Positions 1-8,560 of a stretch of 64,000 nucleotides of DNA are shown here, one piece after another. The position numbers were made by a program, and so were the translations under genes. This stretch comes from Protaetiibacter sp. SSC-01 (GTDB lineage Bacteria; Actinomycetota; Actinomycetes; Actinomycetales; Microbacteriaceae), in assembly GCF_014483895.1 (NCBI RefSeq), contig NZ_CP059987.1, positions 1,364,001 through 1,428,000 of the forward strand, written 5' to 3'. The notes beneath the pieces were generated by a model. It saw only the letters and a list, made by a program, of their open reading frames with translations. It was not told the origin of the DNA and searched no databases. Positions within the stretch are counted from its first letter, which is position 1; each line of letters starts with the position of its first letter.

Positions 1-196
1 CGTTGACATCCCGCTCGGGCCGGTGAGACAGTCTGCCATCAGCCGATGGCGTACCGGATACGCGCCCCCGATCTCGCGTTCCCGATGCTCTCTCGCCAGC
101 GGTCGACGGCGACCCCACCGCGGATGCGCGTGACCTGCGCGCCGCCGCGGTGTCGGTAGACAGCAGTTCGACGTCCTTTCCCCCCGAGGAGTCCCG

Positions 197-1498
197 ATGC
201 GTCATTCCGTCGTTCCCGCTTCCCCCGCACCGACCGCGCCGTCCGACTGGATGGACGACGTCCAGTTCAGCTGGGCGTACCTCGGCGACCTCGTCGCCGG
301 CATCGCGCCGTACTTCCCGCTCGCGGTCGCCGGCCTCATCGTCTGGTCGCTGTGGCTCTATCGCGTCATCCTCTCGGCGCGCAGCAAGGCGATCGTGACC
401 GACTTCCGCACGACGACCTCGGTCATCGTGCCGTCGTTCCACGAGGATCCCGACATCCTCATGCGCTGTCTCGAGACCTGGCGCGCGCAGAACCCGACCG
501 AGATCATCATCGTGCTCGACGTCGCCGACCTCGATGCGTACGACCGGATCGTCGCCCTCGGCGACGATCGCATCCGCCCCATCCTCTTCCACCACGCGGG
601 CAAGCGCTCGGCGCTCGGTGTCGGCATCCGCCTCGCGACGAGCGAGATCCTCGTGCTCGTCGACTCCGACACCTCGTGGACACCCGGACTGCTCGAGAAC
701 GTCCAGATGCCCTTCGCGGACCCGCTCGTCGGCGGCGTCAGCACCCAGCAGAACGTGTATCAGCGGCACACGAGCCTCTGGCGCATGGTCGCCGATTGGC
801 TCGTCGACCTCCGCTACTACAACTACGTTCCCGCGATGGGCAGCAAGGGCGCCGTCGCGTGCATCTCCGGCCGCACGGCGGTCTATCGGCGGGCGGCCGT
901 GCTGCCCGTGCTCGACAATCTCGAGAACGAGTTCTTCCTCGGGCGTCGCTGCATCGCGGGCGACGACGGGCGCCTGACCTGGCTCGTGCTCGCCTCCGGG
1001 TACAAGACGGTGCACCAGCGCTCCGCCAAGGCGCTCTCCATGTTCCCCTCGAGCTTCCGGGCGTTCGTCAAGCAGCGGGTCAGGTGGAGCCGCAACTCGT
1101 ACCGCACCTACCTCACGGCGATCTTCAAGGGATGGCTGTGGCGCGTGCCGTTCGTCACCAAGATCACGGTGCTCCAGATCCTCCTCACTCCCGTCACGAT
1201 GGGCCTCACCGTCGGCTACATCCTGCTCAGCCGCCTCGAGCTCACGACCGTGGGCATCTGGGCGGTCGTCGCGTGGCTCCTCATCGGGCGCGGCATCCGC
1301 GGGATGTCGCACCTGCGGCGCAGGCCGCTCGACCTCCTGATCCTGCCGATCGTGACGCTCACGGTCATCCTCATCGCGCTGCCGCTCAAGGCGTACGCGT
1401 TCGTGACCTTGAACAAGCAGGGCTGGCTCACCCGGCACGCCGACACGGTCGGGGGCGACGGTCAGACCGCGCGCACGCTCGTCCCCGAGGTGGCGTGA
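197..1498 (+). CDS. Processive GT2 glycosyltransferase (hyaluronan/cellulose synthase-like)
   Basis: A 433-residue membrane glycosyltransferase that probably polymerises a UDP-sugar into an extracellular polysaccharide. An N-terminal membrane segment (about 35-58) precedes a GT-A domain with the nucleotide-sugar/metal motif DSD at 156-158, an acidic GDDGR at 255-259 in the usual acceptor-site position, and QRVRW at 293-297. QxxRW marks processive GT2 enzymes. Three C-terminal hydrophobic segments follow (about 323-345, 352-366, 378-402). The start has a GAGG ribosome site 7-10 bases upstream. Its stop overlaps the next start by one base (TGATG), and UDP-glucose dehydrogenase lies three genes on, so a uronic-acid-containing polymer is plausible. 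The substrate is inferred, not seen. The 196 bases before it show no gene. Confidence 0.85.
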   Translation: MRHSVVPASPAPTAPSDWMDDVQFSWAYLGDLVAGIAPYFPLAVAGLIVWSLWLYRVILSARSKAIVTDFRTTTSVIVPSFHEDPDILMRCLETWRAQNPTEIIIVLDVADLDAYDRIVALGDDRIRPILFHHAGKRSALGVGIRLATSEILVLVDSDTSWTPGLLENVQMPFADPLVGGVSTQQNVYQRHTSLWRMVADWLVDLRYYNYVPAMGSKGAVACISGRTAVYRRAAVLPVLDNLENEFFLGRRCIAGDDGRLTWLVLASGYKTVHQRSAKALSMFPSSFRAFVKQRVRWSRNSYRTYLTAIFKGWLWRVPFVTKITVLQILLTPVTMGLTVGYILLSRLELTTVGIWAVVAWLLIGRGIRGMSHLRRRPLDLLILPIVTLTVILIALPLKAYAFVTLNKQGWLTRHADTVGGDGQTARTLVPEVA

Positions 1499-3381
1499 TG
1501 TCGCGCCGCGCGCCGCTCATCGGAGCCCTCGCCGTCGGACTGGCGCTGACCCTCGTCCCGCTCCCGGCTCACGCGGCGGGTCCCGCCGACCCCGAGGTCA
1601 TCACGGGCGACCCCTATCCCGGCGACCCGGCGCTCGAGGCGCTGCTCGTGGGGAACGAGGAGCGACGGCTCATCGAGGTGCGGTCCATCTCGAATGCCGT
1701 CGGCTGGACGAACGTCAACCAGGGGCGCCCGTACCGCCTCGTGACGGGCAACACCTACACGCTCGTGCTCATCCGCCGGGAGTCCCCGTACACCCTCGAC
1801 GACCTGCTCGAGTACGCGCCGAGCACCTTCGTGCGGCAGCCGGACGGCAGCTACCTGCTGAGCGAGAACATCGTCGTCGAGCAGGGTGCGACCCTCCGGC
1901 TCGCGTCCAAGGACGGGCTCGTGCTGCACATGGAGAGCACTCCCGACGCCTTCGTGTCGATCGTGACGATCGGGGGGAGCGTCGAGATCGTCGGCACGGC
2001 CGATCGCCCCGTCGAGGTGAGCGGATGGGATCCCGTCGCGCAGGGACCCGACACCGAGACCGCCGACGGACGCGCGTACCTGCGCGTGACGGGCGGCCAC
2101 GCGAGCTTCTCGCACGTGCGATTCCACGACCTGGGTTTCTGGTCGGGTGCGACCGGCGGCATCGCCCTCACCGGGACGGCGCCGCCCGACACGCTCTCCG
2201 AGCACGCACCCGACAACCGCGTCGTCGACGTCGAGGCGCCGTCCGTCTACGGCACCGAGCTCTTCCCGGTCGGCGCGGCCGAGGTGCTCGACATGCCGCC
2301 GGACCTCGGTGCCTACAGCTTCGTGTCGGCCGACATCGACGACGTCGAGAGCCGCGACAACGCCTTCGGCATGTTCGTCACGAGCGCCGCCGGCGTCGAC
2401 ATCCGCGACTCGACCTTCTCCCACAACCTCGTCGACGGCCTCGTGCTCCACCGCGGCGTGACGAAGACGGTCGTGCACAACACCTCGACGTCCGACAACG
2501 GCGTCGACGGGCTGCGCGTCACGCGTGCCGCGACGGGGGTGCAGATCGACAGGCTCACCTCCGAGGCCAACGGACGCAATGGCGTGACGATCGAGGGCGG
2601 GCCGCTCGCCGACGGTCCCAGCGCGACGGGCACCCCCCTCGGCAGCTACGGCAACAACGCCGTGGGCGACTCGCTCGTGGCCGGCAACGGCCGCTACGGG
2701 ATCGAGGTCGTCGGCGGGCGCCAGATCGTGCTCGACGGCAACACCGTCGAGGGTCACGAGATGGGCATCGTCGTGGCCGATGACGTGATCGGCGTGACGA
2801 TCACCGACAACATCGTGGAGGATTCCGCCGAGCACGCGATCGCCCTGCGCGACGGAGTGAGCGAGGCGCTCGTGCAGGGCAACGCCGTGTCGGGCGGCGA
2901 GGTCGGCATCTACCTGCGCGACGCATCGGGCACGATCGACCGGAACACGATCACCGACGTGAGCAACCACGGCATCACGCTCATCCGCGACCTCGGCACC
3001 TCCACGATCAGCGACAACTCCGTCGCCGGCCGCGGGCCGAGCGCCATCGACACCGCGCGCGCCGAGACGGAGCCGATCGTCGACGGAAACGACGTCGGCG
3101 CCTGGCAGGGCACCAAACCGCTCGACGTCATCCTGCGCAGCATCTTCCAGCCCCTCACCCTCGTGTGGATGCTGCTCGGGCTCATCGTGCTCGTCACGGC
3201 CATCCGCGGGTTGCGGAGGCGGAAGCCGCGCCGTGAGATCACGCACCCGTACAGCACGCACGTGCCGCTGTCGGACCTCACGGCCGGGATCGCGGATCCG
3301 CGCGACTTCGGGCGCGAGCCGGTCGAACTGCATCGGGCCACGCGCGAGCCCCGCGAGGAACGACCGGGAGAAGCCGCATGA
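1498..3381 (+). CDS. Exported right-handed beta-helix protein with C-terminal membrane anchor
   Basis: A 627-residue protein with a typical Sec signal peptide (two Arg, a hydrophobic stretch and AHA at about residue 24). The middle of the protein carries many short repeats of the N-x-V/I and D-N-x-V type found in parallel beta-helix (PbH1) proteins. A transmembrane helix near 552-572 is followed by a basic cytoplasmic tail. Beta-helix proteins of this kind bind, cleave or epimerise polysaccharides. No catalytic set is recognisable, so the reaction is unknown. It is coupled to the upstream synthase gene and overlaps the next gene by 4 bases, so it probably acts on the polymer made by the neighbouring synthase at the cell surface. 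Confidence 0.7.
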   Translation: MSRRAPLIGALAVGLALTLVPLPAHAAGPADPEVITGDPYPGDPALEALLVGNEERRLIEVRSISNAVGWTNVNQGRPYRLVTGNTYTLVLIRRESPYTLDDLLEYAPSTFVRQPDGSYLLSENIVVEQGATLRLASKDGLVLHMESTPDAFVSIVTIGGSVEIVGTADRPVEVSGWDPVAQGPDTETADGRAYLRVTGGHASFSHVRFHDLGFWSGATGGIALTGTAPPDTLSEHAPDNRVVDVEAPSVYGTELFPVGAAEVLDMPPDLGAYSFVSADIDDVESRDNAFGMFVTSAAGVDIRDSTFSHNLVDGLVLHRGVTKTVVHNTSTSDNGVDGLRVTRAATGVQIDRLTSEANGRNGVTIEGGPLADGPSATGTPLGSYGNNAVGDSLVAGNGRYGIEVVGGRQIVLDGNTVEGHEMGIVVADDVIGVTITDNIVEDSAEHAIALRDGVSEALVQGNAVSGGEVGIYLRDASGTIDRNTITDVSNHGITLIRDLGTSTISDNSVAGRGPSAIDTARAETEPIVDGNDVGAWQGTKPLDVILRSIFQPLTLVWMLLGLIVLVTAIRGLRRRKPRREITHPYSTHVPLSDLTAGIADPRDFGREPVELHRATREPREERPGEAA

Positions 3382-4478
3382 TCGCCGCGCTCGTCTCGCG
3401 TCCGTGGCTCCTCGCGGCCATCGCGTTCGTCGCCGGCGGCGTCGTCGTCGCGCTCGTCTGGACGGTCAGCACGCTCGCCTCGACGCCGCGCACGCCCGTC
3501 GCCGTGTCGACGGCGACGCCCGGCCGCACCGAGTCGCCGCGACCGACCGAGACCGCCGGGGGAGAGGCGCCGGCATCCGTCCAGGAGGTGGTCGGGTGCC
3601 CCGCGCCCACCGTCGACGTCACCGACGCCGACGAGCTCTCCGCGGCGCTCACCTCGGCTGAGCCGGGAGACGTGATCGTCATGCAGCCCGGCACCTACGC
3701 GGGGAAGTTCGTCGCGACGGCTTCCGGCACCCAGAACGAGCTCGTCACCCTGTGCGGCCCCCAGGACGCCGTGCTCGACGGCGAGGGGGTCAAGGGCGGC
3801 TACGTCTTCCACCTCGACGGCGCGCAGTACTGGCACCTCATCGGCTTCTCGGTCACGAACGGGCAGAAGGGCGTCATGGCCGACGGCACGGTCGGCACGA
3901 CGATCCAGAACCTCACGGTCTTCCACATCGGCGACGAGGCGATCCACCTGCGCAAGCACTCGACCGACAACCGCGTCGTGGGCAACGACATCAGCGACAC
4001 GGGTCTGCGCCGCGACAAGTTCGGAGAGGGCGTCTACGTGGGCTCCGCCGACAGCAACTGGTGCACGATCACCGACTGCGAGCCCGACCGTTCCGACCGC
4101 AACCTCGTCGAGGGCAACTACATCCACGGCACGACCTCCGAGGCCATCGACATCAAGGAGGGCACGACCGGCGGTGTCGTTCGCGGGAACACCTTCGACG
4201 GCTCGCGCATCGTCGCGGCCGACAGCTGGGTCGACGTCAAGGGCAACGACTGGATCATCGAGGGCAACACCGGGCGGAACTCGCCGCTCGACGGATTCCA
4301 GACGCACGAGATCGGCACCGGCGGATGGGGCACGCGCAACGTGTTCCGGGCCAACGTCGCGATCGTCAACGGACCCGGCTTCGGGTTCTCCCTCACGCCC
4401 GTCAACGACAACCGCGTGACGTGCGACAACCAGGTCTCGGACGCGGGAGAAGGGTTCAGCAATGTGACCTGCCGCTGA
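3378..4478 (+). CDS. Membrane-anchored beta-helix protein (pectate-lyase/epimerase-like fold)
   Basis: A 366-residue protein with an N-terminal anchor (about 8-32), then a Thr/Pro/Glu-rich linker to about 70, then a beta-helix domain. It reads like the chondroitinase-B/poly(beta-D-mannuronate) lyase-like group: a run of the type 'G-T-Y-x-G-K-F', later 'L-I-G-F-S-V-T-N-G', and repeated N-x-I/V turns. Several cysteines in the helix (about 123, 232, 237, 354, 365) may form disulfides outside the cell. The start overlaps the preceding stop by 4 bases (ATGA). With the neighbouring synthase and the second beta-helix protein it forms a polysaccharide production and modification unit. Whether it is a lyase, an epimerase or only a binding protein cannot be told from the sequence. 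Confidence 0.7.
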   Translation: MIAALVSRPWLLAAIAFVAGGVVVALVWTVSTLASTPRTPVAVSTATPGRTESPRPTETAGGEAPASVQEVVGCPAPTVDVTDADELSAALTSAEPGDVIVMQPGTYAGKFVATASGTQNELVTLCGPQDAVLDGEGVKGGYVFHLDGAQYWHLIGFSVTNGQKGVMADGTVGTTIQNLTVFHIGDEAIHLRKHSTDNRVVGNDISDTGLRRDKFGEGVYVGSADSNWCTITDCEPDRSDRNLVEGNYIHGTTSEAIDIKEGTTGGVVRGNTFDGSRIVAADSWVDVKGNDWIIEGNTGRNSPLDGFQTHEIGTGGWGTRNVFRANVAIVNGPGFGFSLTPVNDNRVTCDNQVSDAGEGFSNVTCR

Positions 4479-4566
4479 TCCCGCCTCGCGCGCCCGCAGC
4501 CGCCAACCCGATCCGTGCGGCCCCCTCGAACACACCCCCGCATCACCTCACACCCTGGAGGTTCCG

Positions 4567-5970
4567 TTGACCCACCCCACCGCGCCCCACGTCGAGAAGC
4601 CCCGGATGACCGTCATCGGCACCGGCTACCTCGGCGCCACCCACGCCGTCTGCATGGCCGTGCTCGGCTTCGAGGTGCTCGGCGTCGACGTCGATCCCGC
4701 GAAGGTCGAGCTGCTCGCGTCCGGTCGCGTCCCGTTCTACGAGCCCGGCCTGCCGGAGAAGCTCCAGGATGCGCTCGCGTCGGGCCGGCTGCGCTTCACG
4801 ACCTCGTTCGACGAGGCCGCCGCGTTCGGCGACGTGCACTTCGTGTGCGTCGGCACCCCGCAGCAGCCGGGTTCCCACGCGGCCGACCTCCGGTACGTCG
4901 ATGCGGCCTTCACGGAGCTCGCCCGGCGCATCGACCGCAAGACGCTCCTCATCGGCAAGTCGACCGTCCCGGTCGGGACGGCCGCGCGCCTCGCGCAACT
5001 CGTGCGCTCGGTGTCGCCGCTCGGCGACGAGCTCGAGCTCGCCTGGAACCCGGAGTTCCTGCGTGAGGGTTTCGCGGTCGAGGACACCCTCCACCCCGAC
5101 CGCCTCGTCTTCGGCGTCGACTCGGAGTGGGCGGAGCGTCAGCTGCGGGTCGCCTTCCGGCCGCTGCTCGACGAGGGCACGCCCCTCGTCGTCGCCGACA
5201 CCGCCACCGCGGAGCTCGTCAAGGTGGCGGCGAACTCGTTCCTCGCCACCAAGATCTCGTACATCAACGCGATGGCCGAGGTGTGCGAGGCCACGGGGGC
5301 CGACGTCAACCTCCTCGCGACGGCGCTCGCCTACGACGACCGCATCGGCGGTCGCTTCCTCAAGCCCGGTCTCGGTTTCGGCGGCGGCTGCCTGCCGAAG
5401 GACATCCGCGCCTTCCGTGCGCGCGCCGAGGAGCTCGGGGTGGGGCAGGCCGTGCGCTTTCTCGACGAGGTCGACCAGATCAACCAGCGGCGGCGGTCGC
5501 GCACCGTCGACCTCGTGCGGGAGCTCGCGGGCGGCTCGTTGCAGGGCGCCCGCATCGCGGCCCTCGGGGCGGCTTTCAAGCCGAACTCCGACGACGTGCG
5601 CGACGCGCCGGCGCTCGACGTGGCCCGGATGCTGTACCTCGAGGGAGCGCGGGTCGTCGTGTACGACCCCGAGGCGAACGCCAACGCCCACCGCGTCTAT
5701 CCGGACCTCGACTACGTCGGCACCCTCGCCGAGGCCGTCATGGACGCGGATGTCGTGGTGCTCCTCACGGAGTGGGACGAGTTCCGTCGTGCCGACCCCC
5801 GCGACCTCGGCGCGCTCGTCTCCGGACGCCGCATCGTCGACGGTCGCCACGCCCTCGACGCGAGCCGCTATCGCGCCGCCGGGTGGGAGTACCGCGCCCT
5901 CGGGCGCCCCGCGGAGGCCGCGACCGCGCAGCTCGTCGAGAACGACAAGGACTCGGTCGCCCACGCCTGA
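4567..5970 (+). CDS. ugd: UDP-glucose 6-dehydrogenase
   Basis: A 467-residue enzyme that oxidises UDP-glucose to UDP-glucuronate with two NAD+. The Rossmann motif GTGYLG lies at about 18-23. The catalytic cysteine is Cys275 within GFGGGCLPKD, and the C-terminal UDP-binding domain follows. The length is normal for the family. The start is taken as TTG at 4567 because GGAGG lies 6-10 bases upstream and no better codon precedes the NAD motif. It supplies the uronic acid precursor for the polysaccharide synthase three genes upstream and is probably the last gene of that operon, since a strong hairpin follows its stop. An 88-base gap separates it from the beta-helix gene. Confidence 0.93.
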   Translation: MTHPTAPHVEKPRMTVIGTGYLGATHAVCMAVLGFEVLGVDVDPAKVELLASGRVPFYEPGLPEKLQDALASGRLRFTTSFDEAAAFGDVHFVCVGTPQQPGSHAADLRYVDAAFTELARRIDRKTLLIGKSTVPVGTAARLAQLVRSVSPLGDELELAWNPEFLREGFAVEDTLHPDRLVFGVDSEWAERQLRVAFRPLLDEGTPLVVADTATAELVKVAANSFLATKISYINAMAEVCEATGADVNLLATALAYDDRIGGRFLKPGLGFGGGCLPKDIRAFRARAEELGVGQAVRFLDEVDQINQRRRSRTVDLVRELAGGSLQGARIAALGAAFKPNSDDVRDAPALDVARMLYLEGARVVVYDPEANANAHRVYPDLDYVGTLAEAVMDADVVVLLTEWDEFRRADPRDLGALVSGRRIVDGRHALDASRYRAAGWEYRALGRPAEAATAQLVENDKDSVAHA

Positions 5971-5985
5971 TCACGCCCGCAGAGT

Positions 5986-6026
5986 TCTGCCGGGGCCCGG
6001 CTGATCGGGAGCCGAGCCCCGGCAGA
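5986..6026 (+). terminator. Hairpin after ugd
   Basis: Two nested perfect stems: an 11-bp outer arm (5986-5996 with 6016-6026) and a 5-bp inner arm (5998-6002 with 6010-6014) around a 7-base loop. It begins 16 bases after the ugd stop. There is no T-tract, which is common for hairpin terminators in high-GC actinobacteria. It ends the polysaccharide operon. Confidence 0.6.
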
Positions 6027-6072
6027 CGCCTGCCCGGGAATGGTCCGCGGGTCGCCGGCGTTGACACTCATC

Positions 6073-6735
6073 GTGCCCGAACCTCTCAAGATCGACATCT
6101 GGTCCGACATCGCGTGCCCGTGGTGCTTCATCGGCAAGCGCCGCTTCGAGGCGGGAGCCGCCGAGGCCGGCGTGCCCGTCGAGATCGAGTACCACTCCTT
6201 CGAGCTCTCCCCCGACACGCCCGTCGACTTCGAGGGCAGCGAGGTGGAGTTCCTCGCACACCACAAGGGCATCCCCGAGGCGACCGCGAAGCAGATGATC
6301 GACCGCGTCACCGGAATCGCGGCATCCGTGGGACTGCACTACGACTACGACGCGCTGCAGCACACCAACACCGTCAAGGCGCACCAGCTGCTGCACTATG
6401 CGAAGCTCCGCGGGCGCCAGCTCGAGATGAAGGAGCGCCTGCTCTCCGCCTACTTCCAGGAGGGCCGCCACGTCGGCCGCATCGAGGACCTCGCCGACCT
6501 CGCGGCCGAGCTCGGCTTCGACCGCGACGACGTCATCCGCTCGCTCGAGGCCGATGAGCACCTCGCCGACGTGCACGAGGACCAGGCCGTCGCGCGTGAC
6601 TTCGGCATCCAGGGCGTGCCGTTCTTCGTCATCGACCGCAAGTACGGCGTCTCGGGCGCGCAGGAGTCGGCGACCTTCGCCGAGGTGCTGCGCCAGGTCG
6701 CTGCGGAGAAGGCGGATGCGGGGGTCGCGTCGTGA
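6073..6735 (+). CDS. DsbA-family oxidoreductase (FrnE-like)
   Basis: A 220-residue cytoplasmic protein of the DsbA/2-hydroxychromene-2-carboxylate isomerase thioredoxin-fold family. The motif CPWC sits at residues 15-18 at the start of the first helix, and the cis-Pro loop 'GVPFF' is near residue 180. The helical insertion is typical of FrnE-like proteins, which probably reduce or isomerise thiols under oxidative stress. GTG at 6073 gives the usual short N-terminus. An ATG at 6040 in the same frame would add 11 residues and lies close to the preceding terminator. No signal peptide is visible. It is monocistronic or coupled to a tiny downstream ORF that overlaps its stop. Confidence 0.85.
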   Translation: MPEPLKIDIWSDIACPWCFIGKRRFEAGAAEAGVPVEIEYHSFELSPDTPVDFEGSEVEFLAHHKGIPEATAKQMIDRVTGIAASVGLHYDYDALQHTNTVKAHQLLHYAKLRGRQLEMKERLLSAYFQEGRHVGRIEDLADLAAELGFDRDDVIRSLEADEHLADVHEDQAVARDFGIQGVPFFVIDRKYGVSGAQESATFAEVLRQVAAEKADAGVAS

Positions 6736-6839
6736 GCGGCCTCATCCCGCTCGGCGACCCGTCGGCCGTCGCGTGCGAGGGCGACGTGTGCGAGGTCCCG
6801 CAGGCCCCGCCTCGCGAGAGTTCCCGTTCCGCGTCTTAG
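6732..6839 (+). CDS. Possible 35-residue protein with two cysteines
   Basis: A short frame opens with GTG overlapping the oxidoreductase stop by 4 bases (GTGA), the usual coupling arrangement here. It reads as a coherent peptide with the core ACEGDVCEVP. The spacing of the two cysteines and its place after a CPWC protein hint at a redox or metal-related role, but that is speculation. Its stop lies inside the 16-bp inverted repeat. It could be a chance frame, although codon third positions are mostly G or C. Confidence 0.4.
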   Translation: MSGLIPLGDPSAVACEGDVCEVPQAPPRESSRSAS

Positions 6840-6878
6840 TCGCCGAAGGAACGGGTGCGAACACGCGGAACGGGAACT
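6819..6878. terminator. Long inverted repeat between convergent genes
   Basis: Perfect 16-bp arms (6819-6834 and 6863-6878) are separated by a 28-base loop. The loop contains a further partial copy of the arm sequence (ggaacgggt). The right arm overlaps the stop codon of the leftward deacylase gene. It is placed to terminate transcription from both sides. The length of the arms and the internal copy are unusual for a simple terminator, so a small repeat element is the alternative. Confidence 0.5.
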
Positions 6879-7359
6879 ATGGACGGGCGGGAGCGGGGTC
6901 GCTGATATCGGCGACAGCGGCGCCGAGCCCCGCGATGAGCGCGTCGGCGTCGACGAAGAGGCTCGTGCCGTGCTCGCCCGCGCCCATCGAGACGCGACGT
7001 CCGACGATCCGCTCGTCGACATAGACGGGCCACGCGTTGGTGGAGCCGAGCGGCGTGATCGTGCCGCGCTCGTATCCGGTCGCCTCGAGGGCGACGGATG
7101 CGTCGGGCAGCTGCAGCTTGTTGACCCCGACGAGCGCGCGCAGCTTCGGCCACGAGATGACGCGGTCACCCGGGATCTCCGCGAAGAGGAAGGTGCCGTC
7201 GCTGCGCTTCACGACGAGCGACTTGACGATGTCGGCGGGCGTGATGCCGAGGATCGCGGCGGCCTCCTCGAGCGACGCCGCCGCCTGGCGCTCGACGAAC
7301 TCGACCTCGATGCCGCGCGCGGCCGCATCCTCCGCCACGCGTTCGCGTCCCGTGCCCAT
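6877..7359 (-). CDS. YbaK/EbsC-type aminoacyl-tRNA deacylase
   Basis: A 160-residue protein of the YbaK/ProX editing-domain family, which hydrolyses mischarged tRNA such as Cys-tRNA(Pro). The family run 'ADIVKSLVVKRSDGTFLFAEIPGD' is seen in pieces, with the conserved Lys after 'DIVKSL', and so is the C-terminal region 'ATGYERGTITPLGS'. The start ATG at 7359 follows GGAGA at a good distance. Longer in-frame readings run through the divergent promoter region and are rejected. It is transcribed divergently from dusB with a 40-base gap. Substrate specificity cannot be told. Confidence 0.85.
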   Translation of the reverse strand: MGTGRERVAEDAAARGIEVEFVERQAAASLEEAAAILGITPADIVKSLVVKRSDGTFLFAEIPGDRVISWPKLRALVGVNKLQLPDASVALEATGYERGTITPLGSTNAWPVYVDERIVGRRVSMGAGEHGTSLFVDADALIAGLGAAVADISDPAPARP

Positions 7360-7399
7360 GTCCGGTCTCCTCACGGCGTCATCTGAAAGAATCGAGGGG

Positions 7400-8560
7400 A
7401 TGTCCACCCTATTCGCGCCCCCGGCGCCCGCGCTGTCGATCGGCCCGCTGCGCCTCGACGTGCCCGTCGTACTCGCGCCCATGGCGGGCATCACCAACAC
7501 GGCGTTCCGCCGCCTGTGCCGCGAGTACGGCGCGGGCCTCTACGTGTCCGAGATGATCACGAGCCGCGCGCTCGTCGAGCGCACGCCCGAGTCGATGCGC
7601 CTCATCAAGCACCACGAGTCGGAGACGCCCCGCTCGATCCAGCTGTACGGCGTCGACCCGAAGACGATGGCCGAGGCGGTGACGATGCTCGTCGCCGAGG
7701 ACCGTGCCGACCACATCGACCTCAACTTCGGCTGTCCCGTGCCGAAGGTCACGCGCAAGGGCGGGGGAGCGGCGCTCCCGTGGAAGCTCGACCTGTTCCG
7801 CGGCATCGTCGAGGCAGCCGTCAAGGCCGCCGGCCCGCTGCCGCTCACGGTCAAGATGCGCAAGGGCATCGACGCCGACCACCTCACCTACCTCGAGGCG
7901 GGCCGCATCGCCGAGGGCGCCGGCGCCGCCGCCGTGGCCCTCCACGCGCGCACGGCCGCCGACTTCTACTCCGGCACGGCCGACTGGTCGGCGATCGCGA
8001 CGCTCAAGCAGACCGTCACGAGCATCCCCGTGCTCGGCAACGGCGACATCTGGTCGGCGGCCGACGCCGTGCGCATGGTCGAGGAGACCGGATGCGACGG
8101 CGTCGTCGTCGGACGCGGGTGCCTCGGGCGCCCGTGGCTCTTCGGCGACCTCGCGGCCGCGTTCTCGGGCCGCGAGCACAAGGCCGAGCCGACGCTCGGC
8201 GAGGTCGCGTCCGCGTTCCGTCGCCACGCGGAGCTGCTCGTCGACTTCTTCGACGGCGACGAGGGCCGTGCGTGCCGCGACATCCGCAAGCACGTCGCGT
8301 GGTACTTCAAGGGCTACGCCGTCGGCGGCGAACTGCGCGCGGCGCTCGCGCGCTCGTCGAGCCTCGACGAGATCGACGAGCTGCTGGGCCGCCTCGACGT
8401 CGACCAGGCCTACCCGGGCGCCGACGCCGAGGGCCAGCGCGGCCGCGCCGGCACCCCGAAGCAGCCGGCGCTGCCCGAGCGCTGGCTCGACTCGCGCGAA
8501 CTCCAGGAGACGCACCGCGTCGCCCTCACGGAGGCGGAACTGGACACGAGCGGTGGCTGA
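7400..8560 (+). CDS. dusB: tRNA-dihydrouridine synthase (DusB type)
   Basis: A 386-residue FMN enzyme that reduces uridines in the tRNA D-loop. The N-terminal TIM barrel opens with 'VVLAPMAGITNTAFR'. The catalytic cysteine lies in NFGCPVPKVTRKGGG (about residue 112), with later 'GNGDIW' and 'VVGRGCLGRPW'. The C-terminal helical tRNA-binding domain is present. The ATG at 7400 is 7 bases after a -10-like AAGAAT, which suggests a leaderless message. The gene overlaps the dGTPase start by 8 bases, so the two are co-transcribed. The dusB-dgt-dnaG order is typical of Microbacteriaceae. Confidence 0.93.
   Translation: MSTLFAPPAPALSIGPLRLDVPVVLAPMAGITNTAFRRLCREYGAGLYVSEMITSRALVERTPESMRLIKHHESETPRSIQLYGVDPKTMAEAVTMLVAEDRADHIDLNFGCPVPKVTRKGGGAALPWKLDLFRGIVEAAVKAAGPLPLTVKMRKGIDADHLTYLEAGRIAEGAGAAAVALHARTAADFYSGTADWSAIATLKQTVTSIPVLGNGDIWSAADAVRMVEETGCDGVVVGRGCLGRPWLFGDLAAAFSGREHKAEPTLGEVASAFRRHAELLVDFFDGDEGRACRDIRKHVAWYFKGYAVGGELRAALARSSSLDEIDELLGRLDVDQAYPGADAEGQRGRAGTPKQPALPERWLDSRELQETHRVALTEAELDTSGG

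Noticed and set aside
1462-3333. Leftward 623-codon frame opposite the beta-helix gene
   Set aside because: It is a shadow of a gene with a signal peptide and repeats. No domain is seen in the leftward reading.
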